The position numbers and the translations under genes are program-made. Under the pieces are notes generated by a model that worked only from the letters and a program-made list of their open reading frames with translations, searched no databases and was not told the DNA's origin. DNA of 64,000 nt from Sanguinoderma infundibulare (taxonomy: Eukaryota; Basidiomycota; Agaricomycetes; Polyporales; Polyporaceae): positions 1,922,001 through 1,986,000 of the forward strand of contig JAVLRN010000003.1 of assembly GCA_032821775.1 (NCBI GenBank), read 5' to 3'. This document shows, in pieces, positions 19,933 to 33,535 of this stretch. Every line of letters starts with the position of its first letter. Positions within the stretch are counted from its first letter, which is position 1.

Positions 19933-22900
19933 ATGGACGCCCCCGACTCTCCACAGGCGTCCGCTGTCCCCCTTCCTCCTTCACCTCCTCCCCATGACGA
20001 ACCGCCGCCGAGGATTATGGGTACACTCCCGCTGAGGGACCCGGTGGACGAGAACAGAGCTAGGTCAACATCGCCAACTCCTCCTGAGCACGACCAGCCT
20101 GTCGATGGGGTTTCCGACGGCGCGACTACCATTTCCCCCTCGCACCCTCCCACGTCCAACCTTCACGAATCTGTGCAGGAACAAGCAGAAAAGACCGCTG
20201 TCGCGCAGCCCAGAGGTTCCTCCGAGCGCGCACCAGACAGGGATGGCAGCGCCCCCCCTCCGACACCTCCCGCTAAGCCCATTCCTTCAGATCCTGTTTC
20301 TCCCGCCCCTCGTCGACCACAAATGCCTCCCAATCTCCCGGGTTCCCCTCGCGCTACGAATGGTCACGCTAGGCTGTCCACCGACAGCCGACCCACAACA
20401 CCGAACGCTCGCGCCCGACTTTCCACCGACTCGACACACAAACGCTCGCTTACGATATCCAAAGGCCACACAGTCTCCGTCGTTCTCATCTCATCCGCGC
20501 TCGAGACCATTGCCGCATCAAAGGAGGCGAAGCGTTCCGCGCCCCTGCGCGAAAGCGTACAACGCGCGCTGGAGATGGTCAAGTCAGGACAGGGTGGAGA
20601 CAAGCCAAGAGACATCTTCGAGCCGCTGCGCTTGGCTTGTGAAACCCGCAACGAGAAGCTCATGATCGCCAGTTTGGATTGTATCTCCAAACTTATCTCG
20701 TACTCGTTCTTCGCCGAGTCTTCCTCTACTCACGCGCCTTCCCCCCCTCCTTCCCCCGGGCCCAATTCTCGTAACTCTATGTCTTCTCAGCCAACCCCGC
20801 CGCCTTCTCTTGTCGACCTAGTTGTTCACACCATCACCTCCTGTCATTCTGAGAGCACGCCAGAGACGGTTTCTCTCCAGATTGTCAAGGCTCTACTCTC
20901 GCTCGTTCTCTCTCCGACCGTTCTAGTTCATCAATCGTCTCTGCTTAAGGCTGTCCGTACAGTCTACAACGTCTTCCTGCTCAGTGTGGACCCAGTCAAC
21001 CAGATGGTTGCACAAGGCGGTCTTACTCAGATGGTCAACCACGTCTTCGCACGGTGCAAGGTCGGCTCTCCCTCCTTACTCCAGTCGGAGTCCACCACTT
21101 CTTTGTCCGTCGGAGAGGGTGACAGTGGTAGGTCCTCCAAGCGGCCTTCCATTGTACTTTCGCCGCGGAACTCTGTGCCTCTGCCGCTACCAAGCCCGTT
21201 GGTAAGTGGTGCCAATGACACAGATGAGACCGGGTCTACACTAGTCCAGGAGCCGTCCGAGGTGCCTTCAAGTGCGGCCTCTGTTGCCCCTACCGATGCT
21301 TCGGACGAGACCGTAGATGAGAGTGTGCAAGATGCTCATAGGGACAGTGTGCCCAACGGTGCGCATCATGAAACGTAGGTAGTATCATCTGTGTATCCGC
21401 AACCCTGTCTGAACTGCGTAACAGAGAAGGTTCTGGTTCTAGGCACGGGGACTCCGTTCATGAGGACGAGGAGGATCTTGGAGGCCCGGCCAACAGGCAA
21501 CTTAGTACCAATGACCTATTCATCAAGGACGCGTTCCTTGTCTTTAGGGCGCTGTGCAAGTTGACAATGAAGCCCTTGAACACCGAGAGGCAAGTTCTTA
21601 TTCATTGGAAGCTCGTTTTAACTTCCTAATCTCCCCCGTAGTGAGCGCGACCTCAAATCACACTCGATGCGGTCGAAGCTACTTTCACTACACTTGGTGC
21701 TCATGATCTTGGACTCGCATATGCCCATCTTCGTTTCCCCTTCTGCGATCATCTACTCGTCATCACACAACGAGGCAACAACGTTCATCCAGGCTGCCAA
21801 TCAGTACCTTTGCTTGTGCTTGAGCAGGAACGCTGTTAGTCCAGTTCATCAGGTCTTTGAGATCAGCGTGGAGATCTTTTGGAGAGTCCTCTCGGGCCTG
21901 CGCACGAAGCTCAAGGTGAAGCCTCTCTCATGTAACTCGCGGTTCAGGATTCTTATTCGCCTGCATACAGAAAGAGATCGAAGTGTTGTTGCATGAAATC
22001 TTTATCCCAATTTTGGAGATGAAGACTTCGACACTCAAGCAGAAGGCCATGATTGTCAGTATGCTGCAGCGCCTTTGCCAGGATCCCGAGGCTCTCGTGG
22101 AAATTTACCTCAACTACGATTGCGACAGCGAGGCAGCCGACAACATATACGAGCAGTGCGTATCCTCGGTTATGCAACACGTTTGCACAGTTCCCTCATA
22201 ATATGTTCAGCTTTATGAACATCATCTCCAAGATTGGGACCTCGCCCGTGAATCTCGGCCCTCAGAAGTCCAACGATCCGACAAGCCCTGCACTGCAACC
22301 CCAGACTAAGCATCAACAGGGGACACAGGTGCCGCCGTCCTTTAGCACTGCAGCACTTTCCGTGCCAGGCAATGTCGACACCTCCACCATCGGCCAGTCG
22401 GAGGCGCAGCTCCGGCGACAGGGACTCGAGTGCTTGGTCGCCGTTCTCAAGTCCCTCGTCGCCTGGGGCACAGCCAGCACATCGCCTCCCGAACAGACAC
22501 AGGATCCGATGACGCGCTCCCAGCCAGAAGAGTCTCGACGCACCGCGACGCCTGATCTCCCGACAGATCGGATCTCGCCTGGAGGGGCGGACCTGAGTCG
22601 CGGGCAGACACCTGACTTGGCTGACGATCCCTCCAAGTTTGAGAGCGCGAAGCAAAAGAAGACGACGTTGCTCGAGGGTATCAAGAAGTTCAACTTCAAG
22701 CCGAAGCGGGTACGTAGTGTGGGGCTACTTTGCGTTCTAAGACTCATTTGTTCGTGTAGGGTGTCGAGTTCTTCCTCGAGACCGGGTTCATTCCGAGCAA
22801 AGATCCAAAGGATGTTGCACGCTTCTTGCTTAACACCGATGGGCTTGCTAAGGCTGCCATCGGGGAGTACCTCGGCGAAGGGTAAGCTTCGACATTGTAT

Positions 22901-25900
22901 TAAGTCGCATTCAACATCCTGACGTTTCTGTTAGTGACCAAGAGAATGTCGCGATCATGCACGCATTCGTCGATATGCTGGACCTAAGCAACGCGCCTTT
23001 CGTTGATGCCTTGCGGTCATTCCTTCAAGCCTTCCGTCTTCCCGGCGAAGCCCAGAAGATCGATCGGTTCATGTTGAAGTTTGCGGAACGTTACATCGCT
23101 GGGAACCCTTCGACTCTGTTTGCGAATGCTGGTACGCAGCTGCGCTTGTTGGACTGACTGCAAGTGTTCATGGTGCTATTCCCCCCAGACACTGCCTACG
23201 TCCTGGCGTTCTCGACCATCATGCTGAACACGGATGCGCACAGCCGGCAGGTCAAGAACCGCATGACGAAGCAAGGCTTTATTGCGAACAACCGCGGCAT
23301 CAACGACGGCCAGGACTTGCCGGAGGACTTCCTGAGCGCGATCTACGACGAGATCGTGAACAACGAGATCCGCATGAAGGACGAGATCGAGGCGCCGACG
23401 GTCGTCTTGCCTGGGGCGGGTATCGCGGGCGTCCTTGCGACCGTTGGCCGAGACCTACAGAAGGAGCAGTACATGATGCAGTCGAATAACATGGCGAACA
23501 AGACGGAGGTATGTATCTCGTGTACGTGTATGCGGACAATGATCGATTAACTGGTTGGCTTGGCAGGCCCTGTTCCGCACCCTTATGCGGTCACAGCGGA
23601 AGAGTTCGAAGGGTAGCGACCAGTTCTTCAGCGCGTCGCACTTCATCCACGTTCGTCCCATGTTCGAGGTCGCGTGGATTCCGTTCCTCGCGGGTCTTTC
23701 TGGCCCGCTGCAGAACACCGACGACCTCGAGATCGTCGAGCTCTGTCTAGAGGGTTTCAAGGCTGCCATCCGCATCGTCTGCTTCTTCGACCTGGAGCTT
23801 GAGCGAAACGCATTCGTTAGCACGCTCGCGAAGTTCACATTCCTGAACAATCTGGGCGAGATGAAAACGAAGAACATGGAGGCGATCAAGACGCTGCTCG
23901 ACGTCGCTGTCACCGAGGGCAACCAGCTCAAGGCGTCTTGGCGGGAGGTGCTCACTTGCGTCAGCCAGTTGGAGCACATGCAGCTCATCAGCAGTGGGGT
24001 CGACGTTCCCGACGCAGGAAGGAATCGGTGGGTCGATTTCGCGTGGAACGTCCCGTGTCTCTGGGCTTATATCATCTTACAGTCGTGCGCGCAGACCTCC
24101 CACGGAGGAGTTGGCCAACGAGAGTCGGTCGACGCACATTACGGTTGCTGCAGATATGGTTTTCTCCCTTAGTCATTATTTGTCCGGGGTGAGTTCGTCA
24201 GCTATATGCACGATTCCGTTCGTATGTTTACATCTCTCCGCCCCTTAGACCGCAATCGTCGAGTTCGTCCGTGCCCTGTGCGATGTCTCATGGGAGGAGA
24301 TCCAGTCATCCGGCATCTCGCAACACCCGCGGCTGTTCAGCTTGCAGAAGCTGGTCGAGATCTCGTACTACAACATGAACCGTATCCGTCTGGAGTGGTC
24401 GAACATGTGGGAGATTCTTGGAGAGCACTTCAACCAGGTCTGCTGTCACAAGAACCCTCATGTCGGCTTCTTCGCTCTCGATGCACTCCGGCAACTGGCT
24501 ATGCGCTTCTTGGAGAAAGAGGAGCTACCCCACTTCAAGTTCCAGAAGGATTTCTTGCGACCGTTCGAGTACGCCATGATCCACAACTCAAACCCGGACA
24601 TCCGTGATATGGTACGTTTGGGCTTTGCCTGTGCTATTGGAATGATTCTAACAGCGAAACAGGTGCTGCAATGCTTGCAACAAATGATTCAAGCACGCGT
24701 ACACAATCTCCGGTCTGGTTGGAGGACAATGTTCGCGGTGTTCTCGGCTGCGTCCAAGGCTGCAACGGAACGTATTGCAAGCTCAGCGTTCGAGATCGTC
24801 ACGCGCCTGAACAAGGAACATTTCTCCTCTATCATCCGCCATGGATCGTTTGCGGATCTGACGGTATGCATTACTGACTTCTGCAAAGTCAACAAATACC
24901 AGAAGATTAGCCTTCTCGCCATCGCTATGCTCCGTGGGCTCATCCCGACGATGCTGGAGTCGCCGGACTGCGGCTTCATGGAACCGAACCCGGCATCAAC
25001 AGACGACCCGATGATCAAGTACTGGTTCCCTGTGCTGTTTGGCTTCTACGATGTCATCATGAACGGTGAAGATCTGGAAGTACGGCGATTGTAAGTGTCC
25101 TTCTGTCCTCGTTTGTTCTTGACCCCCTGCTCACCTCCCATACAGAGCGCTTGATTCCTTGTTTAGCACACTGAAGACGTACGGCTCGACGTACCCAGTC
25201 GAATTCTGGGACACCGTCTGCCAGGAGCTATTGTTCCCCATGTTCGCGGTGCTCAAGTCGAGCCAAGACTTGACGCGCTTCAGCACTCAGGAGGACATGA
25301 GCGTATGGCTCTCGACGACGATGATCCAAGCACTGCGCAACCTTATCGACCTTTACACGTTCTACTTCGAGACTCTGGAACGGTTCCTCGACGGCCTGCT
25401 GGACCTGCTCTGCGTCTGCATATGCCAAGGTCTGTCTATTTGATAGCGATCTAGCACTAGCTAACTTGCTCCACAGAGAACGACACGCTGGCTCGAATAG
25501 GGACGTCATGTCTACAGCAACTGCTTGAGAACAATATCAAGAAGCTCAGCGCGGCTCGCTGGGAACGGATAGCGCTTACGTTCGTGAAGCTGTTCAGGAC
25601 AACCACCCCTCATCAGCTCTTTGATGAGAACCTCCGGGTTGAGATCGATGATAGTGCAAGCACATCCGACTTGCAGGACTCTCCCGGTACGCCAGTCGCC
25701 ATGTGCTTGCTGACCCATGCTTAACATCATACGCGGGCACAGATGCCAACGAGCAAGCCATGGTTCCCGCCCCGTTGTCTCCCAACGACAGCTCCAAAGC
25801 AGATGTCAGGATATCAGTGAACGAGCGCAGTCGCATTTTCCGACAGATCATCGTGAAGTGTGTTCTGCAGCTGCTCCTTATCGAAACCACGAACGACCTG

Positions 25901-26612
25901 CTCCGGAACGAAGAGGTCTACAACACCATTCCACCTGAGCACCTGCTCCGGTTGATGGGCGTCTTGGACCACAGCTACCAATTCGCGCGGATGTTCAACG
26001 AAGACAAGGACCTCCGGACGGGGCTCTGGAAAGTTGGTCAGTAGCTTCTCCTGTATTGGTCGCAACGAAGATTCTCACAGTCAAGCGGACAGGCTTCATG
26101 AAGCATCTGCCCAACCTGCTGAAACAGGAGTCGGGCAGCGCATCCACATTAGTGCATGTGCTGTTGCGGATGTACTACGATCTTCGTCCCGAACACCAAA
26201 CAGCACGACCGCAAGTGGCAGATCGTCTCATGCCGTAAGTGGTCATGCGCCGTTTGAAGTCACCTCTGTTCACGTCGTATTGGGTATAGCCTCGGTCTCG
26301 GCGTGCTGCAGGACTTCAACAAGCTGCGCCTCGATTCGCAGGCCAAAAACATCGCAGCCTGGACGCCGGTCGTCGTCGAGATCCTCGAAGGATTTGTCAA
26401 GTTCGATGACAAGGCGGTACGCATGGCCACCGTCCTCTCAACACGAGCTCGTTTGACTGATCCGTTCCCAATAGTTCACAAGATACCTTCCCGCCATTTA
26501 CCCACTGGCGACCGACCTCTTGTCAAGAGACATGGCGCCAGAGATTCGCGAGTGCCTTCGTCAGTACTTCTTGCGTGTCGGTTATATCCAGGGCATCGTA
26601 GAGCGTCCATGA
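19933..26612 (+). CDS. SEC7: Sec7-type guanine nucleotide exchange factor for Arf (Golgi Sec7/BIG)
   Basis: Large Arf-GEF that activates Arf at the trans-Golgi to drive vesicle coat assembly. About 20 exons. The N-terminal 200 residues are Pro/Ser/Thr-rich and probably disordered. Next are the DCB and HUS helical domains ([39 protein letters not shown]). The catalytic Sec7 domain spans about 22700-23560: [40 protein letters not shown], and the glutamic-finger motif [20 protein letters not shown], then [19 protein letters not shown]1-type domains follow ([35 protein letters not shown]). The end is the short exon ending in [12 protein letters not shown]. The architecture (DCB-HUS-Sec7-HDS) and length match Sec7/BIG, not the smaller Gea/GBF class. 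Convergent with SLA1. Confidence 0.95.
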
Positions 26613-26815
26613 TTATGATCTCCCCCGTACATTCGCATCGTATCTTATTACTCTGCACAGTTGTATAATGCCATCATCTTCGGGTATATTAATGCAATGT
26701 TTCCAGTTAACCCAGCGCTGGCGATGGGACCAAGAAGGAGCGGAACAAGTTAAATCGGCGTTGCGTAGTGTAATAGTAGTGTCAGCTGTAGATAATCCTC
26801 AAAAGTAAATAGTCC

Positions 26816-29800
26816 TCAATGCTGGTATCCGTAGCCACTCTGGTACCCGTTCACATTCCCAAACCCTCCCCATCCCGTCGGTTGGGCAGTGAGTGGCATC
26901 GCTGAAAACAAAACCACGGAGTTTAGGCGAGAGCACCAGGCCAACAGGCTGAAGAAAGCTTACACGTGGGTCGAAGCGCGTCGTACTTGTTCGCAATCTG
27001 CGGCGCATTGTCGTCCTGAGCGAACGTACCGCTCTTCATCTGCGCGAAGATGTTGGCGGGGCTCGTGTTCACAGGAGGTTGCGACGGCATCGGTGGTACT
27101 GGCGGTATTGGCGGAGACGCGGGGTTCGCGAACGGCGACTGTCCGAAGCCAGAGTTCATGTTCATGCCTGGGTTGAAACCTGTAGGATCTGGATCATGAC
27201 GAGTTAATCGGCTTCTGCCTCTGCCTTAGGAGATGGAAAGAATTACTGCTTTCGATATAGGAAAGCGAACGGCCTTGCATGGGATTGAATCCTGTGGGCT
27301 CTGCAAGATGCAATATAAGAACCGGTATACACAGCGTAAGCATGATCAGACTTACGGGGTTGCATTGGGTTGAAGCTAGGCGTGGGTTGGAACGGCGACG
27401 GTCCTCCAAAGCCGCCACTGGGAAGACCAGTGGGCTGCGACATCATCGGCGGTTGTGGCTGGAAGCCCGTCGGCTGTGGCAACATCGACGGCTGGAAACC
27501 GGTCTGCTGGGGGAGCATAGACGACTGCGGCGACGGACCAGACTGGAATGCAGATGGTGATGTTCCAGGACGCGTCGGCACGAATCCGTTGAATCCCGTC
27601 GTGGTCGGGACAAGGGGCTGGAGCAGGGCTTGGTTCGCGGGGACGGGCGCAAATGGTCCGCGAGGGCCATTGAGCGGAGCCGATGAAAACATGCCCGTCT
27701 GCTGAGCCTGAAGAGCCTGACCCATTGGGACCGGCGAGCTCCCCATGCCCATACCCTGCTGGAAGCCCATCGGAGGGGAGAGCGACGCCGACTGGGTGCG
27801 TTGAGGCACGATGGGCGCAGCCGGTGCAGGGGCGCGGGCTGCAGGACTGCTAACACGAAGCGCAGCGATACGTGAAAGCTGGTTGAAGATGTCGTCGTCT
27901 GCGGACTTCGTCGGCGCCTCCTGCTGCTGGGCGGGCGCGCCAGAGGCAACAGATGCTGCACGCACTGGAGGTGGGCTAACAGTCAATGTTACCGCCGCGG
28001 AGGCAGCCGCAGGCGCTGGAGGTGCCGGAGGCGGGGGAGGTGCAGGCGGGGCAGACGGAGCACGTGGCGGAACAGCGGGCGAAGTTGGAGCGATGGGCTT
28101 CGTCGAACTTGGTCGGTTGGTCCAGGCATCATCGTCGAACCCGCTAACAACCGGCGCGGCTGTCTCGGACTTCGTGGGAACCGTAACAGGACTAGAGTTA
28201 GACGGCTGGACACTCTCCGGGCTTGCGGCCAGTGGCGAGGACGTGCGCTGGATTTGATCCGAAGCAGTAGAGATGGACTGCAGATCGACGGTTGTCGGCA
28301 CGCTCTTGGTCGGCTGAGGACGACCGCGACGCATGTTCTTGAGCTCGCCGTTGGAAGTGGCAAACAGATTCGGGGCCGGGCTCCTGGCTTTGAGGTTTGA
28401 GTTTTCTTCAGCCTGCAGCTCTCTCGCCAGTTCCTCGTCCTTCTTCATCTGCTCCTCTCTCGTGTTTCCCTTAGGCTTATGCTGGTCAATCGCCTTCTTG
28501 ACACGGATGATATCGCCTTCACGAAGACCCAGCGAGCGCATGGTGCTGTCCGTGATGTCGGGAAGAAGGGCTTCGTCGATCTTGTCCCTCTCGAAGGCAG
28601 ATGCGTACCGCGTGCAGTCGTCCAAGTCGCATCCAGCGTTGAGGAAGAACTCGAACCAGTCGATCGTAGGTCCCTTCTTCGGGGGCTGAACAGGCCGGGG
28701 AGATGAACTCGATCGGGTAGCTGCTTCAGGAATGAGCGACCGCCTCCGCAGCTCCAACGGCTCGTCATCGTCATCAAACCTACTGTGTGAGGAAGATACA
28801 TTCTTCTGTTTAGTCATCTTTTGGACGTAACGCAAGTCCTCCTCGGACATTTTCTCCGCAGGGACCTCGATGACGACGCCGTTAACCTTGTGGAGCCTGA
28901 GCTTCCCATTGGAGAAGCCAAGGAATGCAGCGTCGACGCGGAATTGCCCCGTCCGGTCGTGCCACTCCCGCAATGTTTCGGGCGGAGGGCCGCCTATCGA
29001 GGCTCAGTGTACGATCCTCATCGAGTAGTGAGCAACGTCCGACTTACGTCCTTTATCAGTCGACGGCCGACCCTTCTCGCCCTTCCGATCCGTCGCCGCG
29101 GCATCCTGCTGTCGTCGCTGCTTCTCCGCTGCCGCCGCCTGCTCCTTCTCCTTCCGTTCATGTTCCCGACGCTTCCTCTCCGCCTCTGCCGCCGCCGCCG
29201 CCGCCTTCCGCTGCTCGGCCTCTTGCACCTTGCGTTCCTTCTCTGCCTGTTCACGTTCCCGAACCGCATGGCGCTCCTCCTCTTCGCGCTTAGCAACCTC
29301 CCGCGCTTCTCTATCTGCCGCCGCCGCCGCCGTTGCTGCTGCTGCTGCTGCTGCCGCCGCCGCCGCCTCAGCTGCTTGGGACGCGGAGGGACCAGACGGC
29401 GCAGCGACATCTCCACCGACGAGCTAAGACAACAGTAAGCTGAGTAGAACAGAGCATTTGACGACGAGATACCGTACCTCAACGTAACTAGCGGGAACCA
29501 CTCCCTCCGCCCCGTGAACATTTCTGCACTTCCACCATTCCTCACTGTCCCTCTCAAGCACAACCAGGGTCTCGCCCTCAGCCGCTGACAACTCATCGTC
29601 ACCGTCAGCATTGAAGTCGTACAGCACGACCGCCGTTGGACCGTCGTCTGCTGCAGCGGCAGCGTGAACATGGGGATCCTCTTCTTCCTCCTCCTCTTCG
29701 TCGTCGTACGTCTCGACAGGCGGGATGACGTCGGGCTCTTCCTGGGCGAAATGCACGGATTTCTGGGCACTACTGCGTGGGCGCTCAATGGGTTCCACGG

Positions 29801-30910
29801 GCGGCGGTGGAGGTGGACTTGGAGTGGTACCGTTCGTAGCGGGAGCAGCGGCGAGGGCGCGGGACGAGTCGAGTTTGGCCATGACGGCTTCCGCAGTATC
29901 CTTTGAGCCTGCGTGAAAGTGGAGGTTGGCTGAATTGGGGCCGCCGACGTCGATGTGGACGTGCTTAGACTTCTCGAGCTTGACGTTCTGGATGTCGCCC
30001 ATCTGCCATTTGCGGACCGGGTTCTTGTCGGACTCGCTCGCGAAGAACATGGCGCCGTTGCCGATCCCGAGTGTGCCCTTCTTCTTCTTGCCCTTGGCGT
30101 CGACCTCGGAGACGGACCATGTCTGGATGGAGTCGGCCTGCGCCTTGTTGGACGCGGCGGCGACTCGGTCGGCGGGGTCAACGTAAGTGCTCACCGGGCG
30201 TGTAGGTCGTGGTGGCTGGGGAGGGGTTGAGCGAGGTGGACACGCTTCATGGTGTACGGATCAATGTACTTACCGAGTCTGGCACGACGATTGCCGATAA
30301 TGATGCTGCTGCTGGAGCAGCATCGACCTCCTCCCCTTCTCCGCTTGTCTGTAGACCGACGTTGGGGGCGTGAAAGACTGAATAGAAAGAATCGGCACGT
30401 ACCTCTTCAACGTAGTTACCAGGAATATACCCTACTCTCCCCTCCACCTCCGGACTGGACACTAGCAACCATTCCTCGTCCTTGCCATAAACATGAAGGA
30501 TCTCGTCTTCCTTGACGGTAAGCTCTGTGGCTTGCGTGGCATCATAATCGTATAAAACCTTGACGACTTGTATGGGATCAGCCTGCGGAGCGGAGGCATG
30601 AGTGGGAGTGCGGTCCAGAAGCAATGCAGAGAACGGACGGGTTCGACGTAGGCCGCGGGCACCAGGCCGGAAGGACTCTGACTCTCCTCTTCCTGCGAAT
30701 CGGACTTGATTTGAACTTTCCACCACCTGTGAGGGGTGTGAGCTGACGGGGAGGAGGAAGAGCGGAGTGATCGTACTCGCTGTCGGTGCGCTCGAGGAGA
30801 AAGAGGAGCTGGCTCTCCTTGACGGCTATCTCATCCTCAGCACCATCCTGGGGGTCGTAGTCATAAGAAGCCTTGAGGACCGTGAGGTAGCTGGGTTGCT
30901 CCGCAGCCAT
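26816..30910 (-). CDS. SLA1: Actin cytoskeleton-regulatory/endocytic adaptor Sla1
   Basis: Cortical actin-patch adaptor that links cargo, clathrin and Arp2/3 activators in endocytosis. It starts at 30910 (MAAEQPSYL). Domains in order: SH3-1 (VLKASYDYDPQDGAEDE...WWKVQIKSD...VPAAYVEP), SH3-2 (VVKVLYDYDATQATEL...GYIPGNYVEE), a PH-like segment (GTLGIGNGAMFFASES), SH3-3 (AVVLYDFNADGDDEL...EEWWKCRN...VPASYVE), a long Ala/Glu/Arg coiled-coil region, SHD1 (REWHDRTGQFRVDAAFLGF), which binds NPFxD cargo signals, and SHD2 (DWFEFFLNAGCDLDDCTRYA), a SAM-like domain. The C-terminus holds LxxQxTG-type repeats and ends NGYQSGYGYQH. Small exons encode PTGFNP repeats. The end is convergent with SEC7; the start is divergent from SUP35. 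Confidence 0.94.
27420..27720 (-). repeat. LxxQxTG repeat block in Sla1
   Basis: Repeats read LQAQQTGMF, MLPQQTGFQPS, MLPQPTGFQPQ and MMSQPTGLPSG. This is the known C-terminal repeat of Sla1, a phosphorylation target of the Ark/Prk kinases and a binding site for End3/Pan1. More distant PTGFNP copies lie in the next small exons. Confidence 0.8.
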
Positions 30911-31505
30911 GGAGAAGCAGAGAACGGGGGGCAGGTAGAGACAAGTGAGAGTATAGATTGGGAACGTCGGCGAGCACGGGCCCTCTATGATCGCATCCGG
31001 CGCCTTTCCTCGTATTGCCTCGGTGCACTCTCTTTCGTCTCCCACCTCGCCTATTTGCGGCCATTCGGTGGAACGATTGGAACATAGCGCAGTATAATCG
31101 ACGCTGATATATTTCATGTATTAGAACGGTCGGCGGCGAGGCCTGCTTCTGCTGGGAGAAGTTAGACAAAACTGGGGTGTTATGACCCCTTCGCCGAAAA
31201 GTCTTGAACAACGACAGGTATTACTATGTGTGCATCTTAGCCCGCCATGGCCGACGCAGTGGGTGGGCGCGGTGTGGAGGTGCAGAGCGGGAGCGAGGGT
31301 CGAGTCGAGATGAGTGGCTGATCGGGCCGGAAATGGGCAGTGGACTGAAAACTTAGGCTGGGAGGTGGATTGGATACCCTGTCCCACCTTGTCTCCATCG
31401 TCCACGCAGGACTCCCTATTGTACCCTAGACGGCATATTCCCCCTCTCTTCCATTACATCTCGTCTCTCTCGCGCACTCTCTGTTGTCCCATACGCTCTG
31501 TAGCC
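30911..31505. promoter_or_regulatory. Divergent promoter region, SLA1 / SUP35
   Basis: About 600 bases between head-to-head start codons. Pyrimidine-rich sequence (31440-31500) directly precedes the SUP35 ATG, as in many highly expressed fungal translation genes. No TATA box is clear. Confidence 0.5.
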
Positions 31506-33535
31506 ATGAGTAAGCTTAACGCCAACGCTTTCAGTTTCGTCCCTGGTCAGGCCTTCCGCGTTCCCCAGCAGCCGTCTCAGCAGCCTGCACAACCACCCCC
31601 TCAGCCCATAGAGCGTCCTCCTCAAGCACAGGCACCCACTCCTCCCCCAACGATCTCCCTAAACATCGGTGGTTCCAAGCCTGCTACTCCTCCTTCCGCT
31701 CTACCCTCACAACCTGCTACCGTCTCCCTGAGCATCGGTGGTTCCAAGCCCCCCGCCGCTCCTGCACCCAGTGCCCCTACACCTCCCCGCGCACCCCCAA
31801 AGGCAGATCCACCTGCTTCCGAGTCTGGGAAGACTACACCTACACCTAATGCCTCTAACGCTAAATCACTCACACTTGAGCGCGCAAAGACAGACTCCAA
31901 CGCGATCGCACACGAAGTCCGCAATGCTGTGGACGAAGAAGTACTGAAAGATCTCTACGGACATGGTCGGTCACTCTTCAGTTCACCCACTCCTCGTATA
32001 CTGAGCGCGATCCCTCCGATTAGTCAAGGAGCACCTCAACATCGTCTTCATCGGTCACGTCGATGCAGGCAAGAGTACCATGGGTGGAAACCTCCTCTTC
32101 CTGTCTGGCATGGTCGACAAGCGTACAATGGAAAAGTACGAACGCGAAGCCAAGGAAGCCGGTCGCGACTCCTGGTACCTATCCTGGGCACTCGACTCCA
32201 CCCCCCAGGAGCGCGCAAAGGGTAAGACCGTCGAGGTTGGTCGTGCTTACTTCGAGACCGAATCCCGCCGGTACACTATCCTCGACGCCCCCGGTCACAA
32301 GACCTTCGTCCCATCCATGATCTCCGGTGCCGCCCAGGCCGACGTTGCCATCCTCGTTATCTCCGCTCGCAAGGGCGAGTTCGAAACTGGGTTTGAGAAG
32401 GGTGGACAGACACGGGAGCACATCATGCTGGTCAAGACCGCTGGTGTTTCCAAGGTCGTGTGCGTAATCAACAAGATGGACGAGTCCACGGTCGAATGGA
32501 GCAAGTCCCGGTTCGACGAGATCAGGGACAAACTCACCCCGTTTATCAAGGCCGCCGGCTTCAGCGTGAAGGCGGACGTCACTTTCATCCCCGTTTCCGC
32601 ATATACCGGTGTTAACCTCAAGGATCGCGTTTCTAAGGACGTCGCACCATGGTGGGAGTGAGTGCACAATCCGCCCGACTTCTCACTACGCCTTATTGAC
32701 CTGTCTCGTACGCAGTGGGCCCTCTCTCCTCGAGCACCTCGACAAAATGCCGATGGTCGACCGTAAGATCAACGCTCCCCTGATGATGCCTGTATCCGAG
32801 AAGTACAAGGACATGGGCACCATCGTCGTCGGCAAGATCGAATCCGGTCACCTGCGCAAAGGCGACACCCTCCTGCTCATGCCAAACAAGAACATGGTCG
32901 AAGTCGCCGCGATCTACAACGAGATGGAGGACGAGATCAACCACGGGCTTTGTGGCGACAACGTCCGGATCCGCTTGCGCGGCGTCGACGATGAGGACAT
33001 CAGCCCTGGATTCGTGCTCACCAGCCCGTCGATCCCCGTCCACGCCGTGCGCCAGTTCGAGGCCCAGCTTGCGATTCTGGACCACAAGAACATCATTTGT
33101 GCTGGTTACTCAGCAGTCATGCACTGTCATACCCTCGCTGAGGAGGTCACCCTCGCTGTATGTGCTCCTTCTGTGCTGCTCTGTATGCTCGCTGTGATTT
33201 TGACCGTACATGACTGCTAGTCGCTTCTCCACTACTTTGACAAGGCCACTGGCCGCAAGTCGAAGAAACCACCACAATTTGCGAAGAGGGGCCAGAAGAT
33301 CGTCGCGCTCATCGAGACCGTGCAGCCCATCTGCGTAGAGCGTTTCACGGACTATCCACAGTTGGGTCGCTTCACGCTTCGAGACGAGGGCAAGACGATC
33401 GCCATCGGGAAGGTGAGCGCTGGCGTCTCGCGATTCGGTCGCAGCTCTCACTCACTCTTCGTCGCGTAGGTCACAAAGCTCGTCGAGTCCGGCATTGACG
33501 AGGCGGCCGAGGGCGTCGCGGGCCTCAGCGTCTAA
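31506..33535 (+). CDS. SUP35: Translation release factor eRF3 (Sup35)
   Basis: GTPase that works with eRF1 to end translation. Five exons, 31506-31965 first, total about 600 residues. The N-terminus contains a PAM2 motif (LNANAFSFVPGQAF), which binds the MLLE domain of poly(A)-binding protein. A Pro/Ala/Ser linker follows with a 23-codon tandem repeat. The GTPase domain starts at residue about 155: G1 GHVDAGKST, G3 DAPGH, G4 NKMD. The C-terminal domains II/III carry GTIVVGKIESGHLRKGD, IICAGYSAVMHCHT and QLGRFTLRDEGKTIAIGK, ending VAGLSV. There is no Gln/Asn-rich prion domain like that of budding yeast. The splice at 31965 joins DLYGHV to the conserved KEHLNIVFIGHVD. Confidence 0.96.
31654..31750 (+). 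repeat. Tandem repeat in the eRF3 N-terminal linker
   Basis: Two copies of a unit reading ISLNIGGSKP / VSLSIGGSKP, offset by 69 bases (23 codons), with 26 of about 28 bases matching in the core. It is in frame and coding. Confidence 0.8.
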
